DNA of 64,000 nucleotides from Steromphala cineraria. Its lineage: Eukaryota; Mollusca; Gastropoda; Trochida; Trochidae. Within the stretch, counting starts at the first letter, position 1. Each line of letters starts with the position of its first letter. Below are positions 1 to 14,100 of the stretch, piece by piece. The notes beneath the pieces are model-generated. The model was not told where the DNA came from. It did not search any database and saw only the letters and a program-made list of their open reading frames with translations. Both the position numbers and the translations under genes were made by a program. The stretch lies in the NCBI GenBank assembly GCA_916613615.1, contig OU744731.1, positions 55,868,289-55,932,288 on the forward strand, given 5' to 3'.

Positions 1-1195
1 AACCAACTCATTTCATTCAAGGACATTCACAAGCATAAATATACATATATATTGAACAATACAAGAGTTATCATAAGTAACAAAGCACTTACTTTAGAAT
101 CATAAATGGGAGTGATAAATATGGTACCTCATTTTATGTCAATGAAGTATAACAAAATAACAATAACAGTAATAGAATGTAATGATACATAAATATATTT
201 TATACAATTGTTTCCATACAATCTCACTCCAATCTGGGCTGTTTTTTTGCAAGAGAGTATTCAGCCAGTTCAGATATCATGAATAATCAATTATTAACTT
301 TAAAAGTGTCAATGTAAAAGTCTGTATCCCTCTGACATTTTTAAGCATTTTATATAAATATGTAACAATAGTGAAAATAGAGACATTATTCGTCAGTGTA
401 AAAACAACTTTTTCACCATCTTCTGGAATGTCACTCAATCAGAGTTTGGGAACACAAGTGTTCCTCTACCGTGAAATCTTAGATCCTTTTATCCTACCTC
501 ATGTAAGAATCTTGATTTCTGATTGGTTAACGTGACCTTGGATAACTACTGATATCGCCCTCTTGAGCGGGAGAATAAATTATTTATAACCCGCCATGAA
601 TCAATCACGAAGAAAACGTCCAATTGAACTTATTTATACCCAGCCATGAAAAAAGCGTGCAGATTGAGCTCCTTGAAAAGTATGTTTTGTGGAATACATT
701 GATGTAACCTATGCTCAAATAATATGTAGCTTTATACAAACTAAAGTCAAAGTAATGGCAAGCTATATAAATACAAATAAACATACATGTATATTGCCAT
801 AATTACCGTATAATATAAGATTTGGTGTTTAAAATGTTTCTCGTCGAAAAAAATGTCAATATTGTGTCACGGCTTTCTTGATCATTGCATATGAGAATCG
901 GTTCACATTTAATCGAAATATCAGTATTCACTCACAGTTTCCTTGTGTGTCTTGAAAGGAAAGTTGTTTAACATCGAAATTATGCTTCAAGAACTGTGTT
1001 CATAAAAAGAAATTCATCTGACTAAGCGAGGCACTGACACGTTTGATGATGTAGTTTTCAAAACAACACTTCCGGTTTGTGACCCTGACCTTTGTCATGT
1101 GCCTCAGCAGTTTTCAACCTTTTTAAATATGCGTTAATTGTGTTTTAACATTCGGTAAGATAAATTTGTTAAAGCATTGCATAGCGGGTTACATA
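1..1195. other. Intergenic or terminal VPS51 intron, no gene seen
   Basis: AT-rich sequence with no ORF resembling a known protein. The missing last VPS51 exon could lie here or beyond the window edge, but no sequence encoding the expected VVEVICE-like tail was recognised. Confidence 0.5.
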
Positions 1196-1200
1196 GGTAT

Positions 1201-1273
1201 TTATTATTCCCTTGAAAGGTTTTATGCAACTCGCGTTCCGCTCGTTGCATAAAACCTTTCGCGGGAATAATAA
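1201..1273. repeat. Short foldback element (30-bp arms)
   Basis: Arms at 1201-1230 and 1244-1273 are reverse complements at 28 of 30 positions and enclose a 13-base loop. The structure would fold into a near-perfect hairpin and may be a relic of a foldback MITE. No flanking target duplication was identified. Confidence 0.75.
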
Positions 1274-3090
1274 CTTATATTATCATTCAGTAGCATTAAG
1301 AAAGCATTATCTTGAGGACACATGCTCATTCACTGATAAACCTCCACAAGAAGTATTCACTTTCTGTTCCTGAACATTCTCAGGCTCTCAAATGCTACTC
1401 AACAATGTTCAGAAAGACAAGACCCTTTCATGTTCCTAAGCAATCCACACCAATATGGGTTGCTCATTAGGCTTCATATTGTATCACCCTGCATCTACCT
1501 ACATGCACAAAGCCACAAACGCCAGTTACCGAACTGTCAGTTTTATGCCTTGCTGCATACCCTTGAGTACCTGTTCTCTAGTCTAGTCTGGACACTATAC
1601 CAGCACAGAAAAGTAAAGGGTCTGCAGCAAGGCATTAAATGACAGTTAAGAAACTGGTGTTTTAGGCTATGTATAGGAAGATGAGAGGCTCTGTGCTGTG
1701 ATGTCTCCACTTGCAGACCACACAAAACTTCTTGCTCCTCATCATTTCTAGGCTGCAGAGTCTCCAAGGTTTAGATCAGTGCTATTAGCTTCAACCTCGC
1801 TCACAGATAAGTTCAATCACCTGAAACATTACAACAAATTCAAATGTCAACTGTGTTATATGGCAGTTTCATTTCTCTCAGTGGGGAGCCAAGAATTTGG
1901 AAAGGTGGGAAGGTTGGTTACCCTTTTAAAAAATACTTTATTAACCTGTGTAGGTGAGTGCGTTGTGCATTGTAATGAGTGCATTGTGTAAGTATATCTT
2001 GTATTGTTTCGTGTTGTGACCACTTTTAAATTAAATGGCTATAGTATTTAAATAGAAAACAAGATGGCGGCCACCTGAAGCAATGTATGGAGGAAGATGA
2101 TACAGTGTCAAGTGTCAGAAAAAGGTGCTCACACAGAAGCCTCTAATTGTTTGCAAATTTATTGATTATCTGGTAATAAGCTGCCCAAAATTCACTAAAC
2201 TTGGCAACATGTGTTCAACATTGAAAACCAAACCAAATTTATCATGAAATATGTTTCCCAAACAACAAATCATGTTTATATTCAGTAAATCGGCTAGAGA
2301 TAATAGGTCATATCCAAATTGAATTTTTCCAGTGTAAGGTTACATATGAAACTATAAAATGCACATAAAAACGTCTTGTAACAAGATTTTGGTTTTAAAA
2401 AACTTTAAAATATATCAGCTTCATCATGTAAACATACGTTTTTAAAAATATTTTTTTAAGGACATCCCGCACCATACATGTCCAAGGGAAACATTCATAT
2501 GATTAACTGTAGCAATGTGCGCGGAGAAATTATTGAGTATGTGAAATACTATATGGAAATCCATCATGGGACCAGCTGACGCCAGTTTAATATCAAACAT
2601 CCCATCACTCAGGCTTCACTGACAAACATCATGGATACCTCGATTCCCATACATATGCACATATATTATCGAGAGTTGGGACGGAAAAATAATATTGCAA
2701 TTGATTAGAATATTCTAGATAAATGGGTAATGCTCAAACAGCCAATATCATCAATGTTCCTGATTAAATTGTGTTCACATTATGAACACTGATATTGTGT
2801 TCACAGTTTTGATCTGATAGTGTTATCTTTGTTTCGGTTCATTGGATGAATAATACTACCAGCCGCTAAAATATATCCAAACCTTGTTGACCCTTTCAAC
2901 CCATACAAACTAGAAATCAGACTCAAAACATGAATTTTAATTATTTTATAGGGGTTAAAGATTCCACAGTCACCCATTGATTAGATTTGATGCAAGCTTT
3001 CAATCGTGATCGTAAGATGTAAACCTTGGAAAGATAATAGTAATTTTTTCAAGCAAGGTTCATAATAGTATAAGCTAATATACATTAAAC
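1274..3090. other. AT-rich non-coding stretch
   Basis: Small ORFs are present (for example 1430-1642 and 1779-1991) but have low-complexity composition, no splice context and no recognisable domain. No RNA gene or long repeat was seen. Confidence 0.5.
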
Positions 3091-3470
3091 GAAACCTTTC
3101 ATGAACAGAGTCCAAATAAGAGCAGTTTCCATGGAAATAATGAAAAATAAGTTTTTTAGAAATGTGAAAATATCAAAAGGCACCACTTCAGTAGGTGGGC
3201 AATACACATGTAAAGTTTCAGAAAGATGTGTGGACCGGTTTTATATATATGAAACGAAACCTTTCATGAACAGAGTCCAAATAAGAGCCGTTTCCATGGA
3301 AATAATAAAAAAAAAAAAATTCAAAAATGTGAAAATATCAAAAGGCACCACTTCAGTAGGTGGACAATACACATGTAAAGTTTCAGAAAGATATGTGGAC
3401 CGGTTTTTGAGTTCTGCTCCAGAAACGAAATGATTACGGACGGACGGATGGACATACAGACGGACAGGGT
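3091..3470 (+). repeat. Pearl-like repeat remnant: 164-bp tandem pair plus ACGG tract
   Basis: Two copies of a unit beginning GAAACCTTTCATGAACAGAG start at 3091 and 3255. They are followed by an ACGGACGG-like tract at about 3435-3470. Tandem core then tetranucleotide tract is the order seen in the complete elements elsewhere in this window. No matching 5' end was found, so this is probably truncated. A 110-codon ORF across it only follows the repeat. Confidence 0.65.
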
Positions 3471-4151
3471 GATGACTATGATAATAAAAGGCATGAAGTA
3501 TAACAAACCACAGTGTAAGATACCGCAGTGTAATATTTCTAGGGCACTACAAGTACGATACCACAATGAAAGTATCATGTCACAGTTTTGTGAAAGAACC
3601 TGTTGCCTAACCAACAAAATGAGGTCATAAGCATGTGCATTAAGTCACAACATTGTTCAACAACTTTAGATTATTAATGTTTCAAATTTCATTTCACTAG
3701 TGACTTATAAAATGGTTTATTTACATTGATATAAAATTGAGATTCAATGTTGCACCTAGAAATTGTAACACAAAAGCCAATTCACCTTCAAAAGAGGAGA
3801 CAATAAATTTCAGGAAACATCTCTTTTTTTTATTGAAAAAGTATCCCATTTTATATTTTGTCTAGTGAATTGCATTGAGTGGATATCAAAAATACTTCAA
3901 CTGGTCTGACTTTAGCCCAATTTTCCCATTCACTACACAGTTCTGACAGAATTTCAAAAACATCTCAGCAGAGAATGTTTCTCTTACCTTATTTATAATG
4001 TTTTCATTTTGGTTTCTAAGTAATAAATGTGCCAGAAAGAGTTTTAATGAGCATATACCGGGGCGTTTATTTTGTAAAAGTTGCTTACTTCAGAATATTT
4101 GAGCAATTCCTGCACACTAGCTGTTCATTCTGCTACATCAGCGTATATGTC

Positions 4152-4539
4152 TCTGCGTTATCCTACAACCTATCCCCTGATATCCTTCTATAGTATTCTG
4201 CCGTATCACTATATATAGCAAGCCAATCAAATGACGCCCTTTCAGCGATAGCGGCAAACTGGTTTCTTGGTTTCGTTCCATGTGCTCACCTCTTGATTCA
4301 AATTAACCAATGGGAGTGCTATTAGATAATAAATCTGATTCTCATTGCACGTTCCCGCTAAGCTCCAAAAGTGCTCTGTTAGATATCCATGAGCGACATC
4401 ACTAGACGACAGTGTATGGAGTTTGAATTAGTTGGACTGAAAACAGACAGGCTATAAATAGCGCTGAGTAGCCATCCGTCAGCGATATGGCTGAATACCA
4501 CAGAAGGATATCAGGGGATAGGTTGTAGCATAACGCTGA
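4152..4539. mobile_element. Foldback/MITE-like element (about 390 bp)
   Basis: Inverted arms at about 4152-4215 and 4475-4539 share long blocks, including ACAACCTATCCCCTGATATC. The centre has no coding capacity. Long imperfect inverted arms with a non-coding centre suggest a MITE. No unambiguous target duplication was seen. Confidence 0.7.
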
Positions 4540-4945
4540 ATTATTACCGATATGGTTTAAAATAAGTTGTGACATATTTTCAATATCAGCACTAGTGCAC
4601 ATATTACTTTTGCCAAGCAACGATTGTTGTAGCGCGACTCCCCGTATATTTACGTCTGTGACATCATAAAACCATAGTTTGTGACGTCACTGTAGCCGGC
4701 CGTCGCAAGAGAAGCAGGCCATTTTCTGGTTATTTTTAAGAAAACGTAATGGAATAGAATCGGTAATAAATTAATTGTTACCCTCGGAAGTGTGCCATAT
4801 GACTTGTATGAAACTCGTGCAAGCTTGTGCATAACCCTCGCTCTCGCTCAGGCAATACAAAACTTCACACTCATTTCGTAAAAATTATATGACACACTTC
4901 CTCGGGTAATAATCTCTATATAGCAGGATGTGTAGGATTGTCACC

Positions 4946-5087
4946 ACTAGACACAGGGGGAGACTACTAGACACAGGGGGAGACTACTAGACACAGGGGG
5001 AGACTACTAGACACAGGGGGAGACTACTAGACACAGGGGGAGACTACTAGACACAGGGGGAGACTACTAGACACAGGGGGAGACTAC
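4946..5087. repeat. 20-bp minisatellite next to VPS51 exon 19 donor
   Basis: Seven near-identical head-to-tail copies of a 20-bp unit (ACTAGACACAGGGGGAGACT) end five bases from the GTGAGT donor of VPS51 exon 19. The copies are contiguous with no spacers, so this is a minisatellite and not a CRISPR array. Confidence 0.95.
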
Positions 5088-5091
5088 TCAC

Positions 5092-5170
5092 GCTGGGCTC
5101 CATGAGGGACGGGTCCAGACACCTGTGCATCGTGCTGCACACAATCTCGTCAAGCAGAACCTGGACCAGG
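5092..5170 (-). CDS. VPS51: VPS51 exon 19 (residues 740-766)
   Basis: The acceptor is TTTGCAG and the donor is GTGAGT. It encodes [20 protein letters not shown] then SLMEPS, matching the human ELVHLLLDEVV...MEPSVVEV. A short terminal exon should follow but was not found. The donor abuts a 20-bp minisatellite: reading through it would add 14 codons (VSSLPLCLVVSPCV) and then TAG. Confidence 0.88.
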
Positions 5171-8100
5171 CTGCAAACAGAAGGAGACATTTAAGGTTCC
5201 TGGAATTCTGGCAGTGAAGAAGAAATGGCACCAATCTATGTAAACAGTTAACTGCACAGGGTAATAGCCATGAATAATTAACCAGGTTGCATCAAGAAGG
5301 AAATATTTTGGTTCCTGAAATTCTGGCATCTCAATGATAAAATCCAGGTAAAAAGATAACCTGTTTTAGGTAAAATCAATGTATAATGTACCAGGCTGCA
5401 ACAAAACGGCAAATAATAAAGATATGTGAAGTTTCGTACTTAGGAAAACTTGGAAAATTGATTTGAGAGGTGAAAGGTTAACTTGTTGGTGTTGACATCT
5501 GATATTAATATCAATACAGTTACAGATTAATAACAGGATTTTACAATATCTTAGTCAGAATTGCATCAACAAAGCTGCTCAACAGTGAAATGCTGGTCCA
5601 ACTACTCGAAAATGGCTGACTTGCTGGATAACAATCCAAAGGAGATGAACTTGGCCTTAAACATTGCAATAATGGATAAAGGAAGAGAGAAGACAAATGA
5701 CACTCAGTTCTCATTGGAGACAAACCATGTGAATCAACTTAGCCAGAACTGTGATGATATAATAAAACCTAAAAGATGGCATGGTAGTTTTGATAGAAAA
5801 GTGAATACATGGAATAAGGTTCCAAGGTTGAAACAAAACCATAGTTACAGCCAATCCAAACCACCAACTGAGAATGGCCATCCCTGACAGCTTTATATAA
5901 GAACAAACTTCACTTACTTCAAACAAACACCAGAGGTAGCATGTATAGTTAGATATGCTATGATGTACAAAAGCGAAAGACAAAGAGTAGATTAATGTCT
6001 CTCTTCTTGTCAGAGTCTCTCTCCACAGGAAGCATGTATAGTTGGAGAGATAATGCTTCGAAAAAAAGAGATGCTATGATGTAGAAAAGATAACGACCAG
6101 ACGACCAATGTGCACTCACTTCTCGTCGGAGACGAACCTCCAGAGGTAGTATGAATAGTTAGAGAGAAGCAATGATGTACAATAGATAACAAGGAACAGA
6201 AGATCAACATCACTCACTTCTCGTCGGAGACGAACCTCCAGAGGTAGTATGGATAGTTAGAGAGAAGCAATGATGTACAATAGATAACAAGGAACAGAAG
6301 ATCAACATCACTCACTTCTCGTCGGAGACGAACCTCCACAGATAGAGCTGCAGGTAGTGGGTGTCCACCTGGATCTGCTGTAGACCGTACCGACCGAAGG
6401 TCCGCAGTCTCACACACTCAAGGAACGTCTGGGGAGAGACATTTGTGTTTGAGGATGTTTTCTTAAATAGACATATAGTTGTATAAGTTTTAATGGCAAA
6501 ATAAAGATAAAATTGTATTTTTGATATCATATGACACATCATCATTTTAAGCTCATCAGGACTGAAAGTCCAGATGGGCTTATGGCATGGCCCGTCGTCC
6601 GGCGTCGTCCGTCCGTCGTCAGTCCGTCGTCCGTCCGTCCGTAAACTTTTGACAATTTCGACTTCTCCTCATGAACCATACACATTAGAGAGCTGAAATT
6701 TTGTGTACAGGTACCTTAGCATATGGAGATTCTAATTTGTAACTTTGGTGACCCTGTGACCCCAAATAGGGTCACAGGGGTCACAACTTTAAACACCTAT
6801 TTTCATCTTCTTCTCCAGTTCCAGAAGGACTAGAGAGTTAAAAATGATATGTGCAGACTCCTTGGCCAATGGGGATTCTAATTTGTAACTTTGGTGACTC
6901 TGTGACCCCAAATAGGGTCACAGGGGTCACAACCTTAAAAACCTATTTTCATCTTCTTCTCCAGTTCCAAAAAGGAGTAGAGAGTTAAAAATTATATGTG
7001 AAGACTCCTTGGACAATGGGGATTCTAATTTGTAACTTTGGTGACCCTGTGTCCCCAAATAGGGTCATAGGGGTCACAACCTTAAAAACCTATTTTCATC
7101 TTCTTCTCCAGTTCCAAAAGGAGTAGATAGTTAATAAAAGTACCGAGGGTACAGAAGCTCACCTTAAAATGAATGATGTGGTATTGGTTTAATTATACAT
7201 GTAACCATCTTTTATATAATTGATTATGGCTGCCATCATGATTTTTTTATCTTTTAAAATACTAGTCTTCTTTTGGAAACGACTAGAGCTTGAACAAACA
7301 TTAATACACGAATGATATAATCATGATAAGTTAACAAGCAGTAGGTTTTTGTATAACTTTTTTGTATATCTATGGCTGAATTGGTGACCATCTTGTACTT
7401 TTTAATCTTCAAAATGCTACTTTTATGTGGGCATCAGTATTAATTTCATTATGATATCTTGATTGGTTTAGTTGTATCCATTTAAATGTCATTCATAACT
7501 TACAGGATGGTGGCCACTTACATTTGTTTTGTAGTGAATCATTAATATGATTTCAAGATTATTTCACTGATGGTTATGCTGCATGGGATATTGAGAATCC
7601 CAAAAGTACAGAGTTTTCAAGGAAAATGAATGACTGATTGAGAGGAAAGTCATAAACACAGCAATGCATAAGACACGTTTATTTTGTTCACATAATATTA
7701 CATGTCAAGTCACCATGAGATGTCTTTCATTAAAGTATCAATTTATTTAACACTCATACAGTACTATAATGGTAAACATTTTTGCATTGTCAAATCAACA
7801 GAGAGATAATTATGACAAATCAAATTTCCTTACTTTTCTTACTAAACCCTTTTCGATTTTCATCTGCATATTTATTCCACATCAACTTATGATGTAGATT
7901 GCTAAACACAAAGCTTATTGTAGACAAGTTTTGTGTAAGTTGTTATTCTTAGAAAGAACATATCACTGTCATGAGAATACAAGTCCATAACTTTTATTGC
8001 ATACACATGGGCCATGGCCATATAGCATAATGCTCTACCATATCAATTGGGTCAGGTTGATTATGCAACAGACTAGCAGCTGACACTGTGATGCTAGCAG

Positions 8101-11100
8101 CCTGCCTTGGGATGTGTATTAGACAGCATAGTGGAATATCTGAACTCTGGTTGACCCCTTATGTGTGGTATTTAAAGGAATAAAAGGGAAATACCATTGT
8201 TTAAAATTTAACATGTTTAATGTGATTTGGTTTTTGCAGCTAGTTGCCATAAAGATTTTAAACAAATTAATCAATTATGTTTGTCTTTCATCTTAATTTT
8301 TTTTAGAAACACTTAAAAATATAGAACAACTTGCACGACAAGCTTAAATATTCCATATTTAAGATAATATTATGATTAGTAAGTTCAAATTAGAGAATTT
8401 ATATGGTGCCAGTGATCACTTGATGAAAGCTTAAAATTTAATAATAATGATGTGTCATCTGCAGCTGAAAAGTCAATATGGCTGCTATTGCATCCATCTT
8501 GGATTCTCAAAACTGAAACGTCTACCTTTCTGTGAGGAATCACCATGGGTATAACATAATACAATTTCAGAATGATATCTGTATTCGTTTAGAAGGAGTA
8601 GTCTTTTTCATGAAATCTAATTGAAAATTCAATATGGCTGCCATGGCGGCCATATTGGATTCTCAAAACTTTAACGTCTACCTTTCTGTGCGGAATCACC
8701 ATAGGTAAAACATACTACAATTTCAGAATGATATCTGTATTCGTATAGAAGGAGTAGTCTTTTTCATGAAATCTAATTGAAAATTCAATATGGCTGTCAT
8801 GGCGGCCATCTTGGATTCTCAAAACTGAAACGTCTACCTTTCTGTGAGGAATCACCATGGGTATAACATAATACAATTTCAGAATGATATCTGTATTCGT
8901 TTAGAAGGAGTAATCTTTTTCATGAAATCTAATTGAAAATTCAATATGGCTGTCATGGCGGCCATCTTGGATTCTCAAAACTGAAACGTCTACCTTTCTG
9001 TGAGGAATCACCATGGGTATAACATACTACAATTTCAGAATGATATCTGAATTCGTTTAGGAGGAGTAGTCTTTTTCGTGAAAGTTTACAGACGGACGGA
9101 CAGACAGACAGACGGACGGACGGACGGACAGACAGACGGACGACGGACGAAGCGCCATGACATAAGCTCACATTTACTTTGTAAAGGTGAGCTAAAAATG
9201 ATATGTGCAGACTCTTGGACAATGGGGATTCTAATTTGTAACTTTAGTGACCCTGTGACCCCAAATAGGGTCACAGAGGTCACAACCTTAAAAAACTATT
9301 TTCATCTTCTTCTCAAGTTCCAAAACGTCTAGAGAGCTGAAATTATATGTGCAGACTCCTTGGCCAATGGGGATTCTAAATTTTAGATTTCGTGACCCCA
9401 TGACCCCAAATAGGGTCACAGGGGTCACAACCTTAAAAACTTATTTTCATCATCTTTAGCTCCTAAAGGTCTATTGAGCTGAAAGACTGCATGTAGACTC
9501 CTTGGCCAATTGGGATTCTAAACTGTAGGTTTCGTGACCCCATGACTCCAAATAGGGTCACAGGGGTCACAATCCTAAAAACCTATTTTTCTCCATTAGA
9601 TGACAGTCTATGGCAAATTTATTTCTCCTTGGATATTTTAGTGTGGACTTCTTTCACTGTCTGATATTGGCGATCTAGAAAGTGTTGAATAATAATAAAT
9701 CATTTGGGTAAGGAAATTTATTCCGAAATCGTTACATTTGTTTTGTAATTTTTGTATAGGTTTTCTTGCAATAGGTAACATCAGTTTCATTTTTAGCTCA
9801 TCTGGCCTGTATAAAGCAAACTTGATATGATGCCTGATGAGCTACAGAGCCAATGGCTCTATTTTTATCATATGATATCAAAAACACAATGTCATTAACA
9901 AACCACAGAGAGAGGAAGTCAGTAGTCTCACTGGAGTTGACTAAAAGACAAACCATAGAATAACATTAAAAAATATAGAGACAATTTGTAGGTTGGTTTT
10001 TGTAGCGCCTTGCCAGCTCTGGATGTACAATTCTGTAAGGATATTAGTATGTCTGAGGCACTTTCCCCATAACAATGCAACAACAAATTTTGAAACACTT
10101 TTGAAAAAGTCACCTGATTCAGCAAGTAATGTCAGATGTTAATTCTTGTCATGTATTATAGTTAATAATAATGATTGACAGAGTAAATGGCCTAGGAACC
10201 AATCAAGTCCTCCAATACCTTAAGGCTGATCTTGATGATGCCGGTGAGGACGGACACCTTGGAGAACTCTACCGCACTGAAGATCTCTATCTTCTCAGAG
10301 AAGAGCTTCTGGATGTTGCTGATGAGGCTGTTGTCGACACTGCAAGACAACATGTTGTCTCTTGTTATTGTCATGTTACCAATATGGCGTATCTATCCAT
10401 GTAGCAATAAGGACAATTCTTATGGATGAACAACTTCTTTATTCTGTGTAAGCGACGTTTCGACATAGATTCTAATGTCGTTGTCAAGCAAGTTATTGTT
10501 CATCACACCATCTTCTAGAATGCCAATCAAAGAAGTATCCATGTAGCTCTAAAGATTATGGTAATCTTGTGTCTTGCCCCACTGTTGGGTATTAATTTCT
10601 AAAGCGTTAGCTTTTCAACCCTCCACTTCTTAAAATAGTAAACAAATTGCATGTAGAAAAGTTACACCCCACCCCTTTCCAAAGTGATGGATTTCCTATT
10701 GCGATATCTTATTTCCTACTTACATTTCTACAAAGGAAGATGAACAATCAGACAGCTTAAACCATGGATTTCTAAATTTGGAATGGCTTGAAAGGTTATA
10801 AAACATTTTGTCTTTTCGTATTGTGACGAAAGCAATCAAATGAGTGAAATAATTTTTTTATTCAAAAACATATGCATGTGATTCACTGTGATGTCCACTG
10901 CTAATCAAAGTTCATCATACTGATTTCATGTGTTTGTTTACATCATATCACTCATGTGATTGGCTAAGGGAGGTCACATGACATAAAGCTGTAGTCACCT
11001 AGGAGAATAAGACCAAGGAGTCCTCCGAGGCTGTTGAGACTGACTGTACGTGTGAGTGCGTCGACTAGAGTCACTGCTCCGCTCCTTCCTGACACCTTCC

Positions 11101-14100
11101 TCGTAGAACTGTCCCACCTGGAGAGAGATAGATTAATTAGAGAGTTATTGGGATAATTGGAAACTAGCTTTAAAACAAGGCTATACTACTTGACCTTCCT
11201 CGTAGAACTGTCCCATCTAGGCGAGATATGGATGAATTAGAGAGTTGTTGTGATAATTGGAAACTTGCTTTAAAGAGACACAGAGTATGTTGATAGGATC
11301 ACATATGTCAAATTTTGAAATTGATGTTATTACATCGGGAACCACTTACTGTTACTGAAAATAACAAGTTAAAGGTCAATCAGTACATTAGAGCGAAAAT
11401 ATGGCCATTCAAAGTCGGGATTTTGATTGAAAAGAGGATAATGTGGCTCGAGTGGCACGCGCAAATTCGCTAAACATAATTTTGAAACCTTGTCATAAGC
11501 TGACAGGAAGATATATTCGATTCGATAGTGTTTATTAGGTATTGTAACTAATAGGTAGATTAACTGGATGCATAATTTCGAATATTAAAGGTATTTGAGA
11601 TGTTTTCTTGATTTTTCCATAAAATCAAGCATTTTAGAGATATTGTGCATAAATGGATATATTTGCAAGTCCAGTGATAAGATATGAACTTCAATCAGCA
11701 TATTACATATTTTGTTGCTCATCAAAACCAAATAACATTTTGAGAAAGATACTCTGTGTCACTTTAAACTAAGCTAAAACTACTTGACTCTCCTCATAGA
11801 ATTGCCCCATCTGGGTGAGAGATGGATGAATAAGGGAGTTAGTGTAATAATTAGATACTGACTGTTATCCAGGTTCAAACTATTCAACCCACCAGATTAA
11901 TTAGAGAGTTATTGTGATAATTGCAAACTGGAAACCTGGTTCAAACTATCAGACCCACCTGGTTGTCGATGGCCGAGATATCCTCCACAACCCGTTTCAT
12001 CACTGCCCGCACGTTCCGCGGCTCGATCGTGTTCAACCAGTCTCTCGTCTCAACACTCTTCCGCATCATCTGTTGGAGCAATTAATTTTGAAGTTCATTT
12101 AAAAGAAATCAGGAGAAGCATTGGATCCATCGGTAAAGGGTTCAACCAGTCCTGTGTTAAAAAAGGCTTAACTTGTTAATGAAGCAGGGGCATGATATTT
12201 GTACAGTACTTATAACCATATATTGATCATTTACTGATGATAGACAATCCAAAATGTTATGTGACCCACTCACAGGCACCACTCGACCGGCTTTCATCCG
12301 TCATCTTCGAGTGTTAGCATTGCGAGAAAACAAATGTGCTGTATTATGCTAATTCATTAACTAAATTAAGAAATAACTACTTGATTAATAGAAGAGGAGC
12401 ATATTTACAAATAATTCATAATAAAAGTTATCAGTTACGACAATGTTTTATCGTAGTAATGCATTCCACGATTGTAGCTTCGATGATTGGCTTTATTTCA
12501 CAATGTTTTTCTTTTTTGAGCGATACACTTTATTCTTTCTCAAATTGTTAAATCTTGACGCACCCCAATACACACCCTGAGCGCCAGGGAAAATGAAATT
12601 TATATTATGGAAAATACACTTTAGTGGATGAAAGCCAGGATAGCAATGAGAATCCCCTATTGAATGATGCATGATATAAATGGCGGAGTTGGGGTTGGTG
12701 GTGGGATTCGATCACGACTTGCAGAAACAATGGCAACAAAACAAAGAGGCAGTTAAACGCATGCGCAATACAGCATTTCCTTAATTGGACATGCGCAGAA
12801 TAGTTATTTTAAGAAAATTGACATGCGCATTGGATGACAAGGAAATTAAGGAATATCAGGTTACACAAACATAAGAGTCTACGAACATGAATAATTATCT
12901 AATAAATAATACTAACATGTAAAATAAATGGAAAATTGCAATATTATTTAATCATAATATTTTAAAGTTACTATGAAAATAAATGACAATGTTTGATTAT
13001 CAAGAATTGTTTATAACTTTATGTCTGCCATTATAAACTATACTTTACTCAAAGTCACAATTTATAATGAACAGACAACAGACAGATGAATTACCAATAA
13101 AATTTTTTAATAACATGAAATTTTTATTTACAGGTTTGGAGTTGGGGATTCTCAATGCTACCTGATTGATGTAAGCTAGGTTGCGCACCTAGACTTACCC
13201 TGCACGGCAGGAATTAGCTTATATGAAAAAACACCCACTGGGTCTGTGTAATTTGGTAGCGCACCGCATAAACACCTCTGAGCGCCAGAGTGACCCAGTG
13301 GTTACTTTGAAATGGAAATGAGACGTAAATGGAGTAGCGCACCCCAATACACACCCTGAGCGCCAGGGAAAATGAAATTTATATTATGGAAAATACACTT
13401 TAGTGGATGAAAGCCCAAATGAAAAGATGAGATTAATAGCGAATCTGAGAATCCCCATAAGATAAATGACTAGAAATTGTAAAATATAAAAAGTTACCAA
13501 GAAAACATTTACATCAAAGTTGAGGGCAAACAACATGAGTAAGAGTCAAAATTGCACAAATGAAACACATAGAGGCGAAACTCACAATCTGCAGTAGCCT
13601 AAAGTCAATTTAGGTAGCCATAGCTGCCTGAGCCTGAGCAATATCCACCTGAGATGAACGAATGTACCGGGTGTAACAGTTCGAGGACCATCGACCCAGA
13701 GTTTGGATCATGTGGTCTGGGATGTGCGCCTCTGCTGCCGAGGTGGCGGCGCCAATTCGGAATGAGTGGCCATTGTACTTAGACTGATCGTAGCCACAGT
13801 GGTCCAGTAGAATCTTTAGGTATTTGATAAAGAAAGCTCTTCGCAGCGCTTGTCCCTCAGGTGTTACAAACAAAGGGTCTAGAGGCTGACACTGTTCCCT
13901 TTGTCTAAGAGAGAGGTAAGCAAGCATGCTGGTGACTGGGCAGATTGGCGAACTCACTTTGTTGATTGTTAACGTAACACCTCTCCGAAAGGGATCAGTT
14001 TTTGATGTTTTCAGGCACAAAGTGAAGTAGGACAAATCGTCTGAAAACTTAACAGAATTCACAGAGAGGTGGAATTGTGGCTGGAAGTTATCGCATGTAA

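Noticed and set aside
4946..5087. CRISPR array
   Set aside because: Repeats are contiguous with no unique spacers, in a eukaryotic gene. The same applies to 19866-20632.
9078..9332. Coding ORFs across ACGG/ACAG microsatellites (also 8953-9222, 9086-9283)
   Set aside because: They translate tetranucleotide repeats into RTDRQTDG or VRPSVRPS runs inside a non-coding mobile element.
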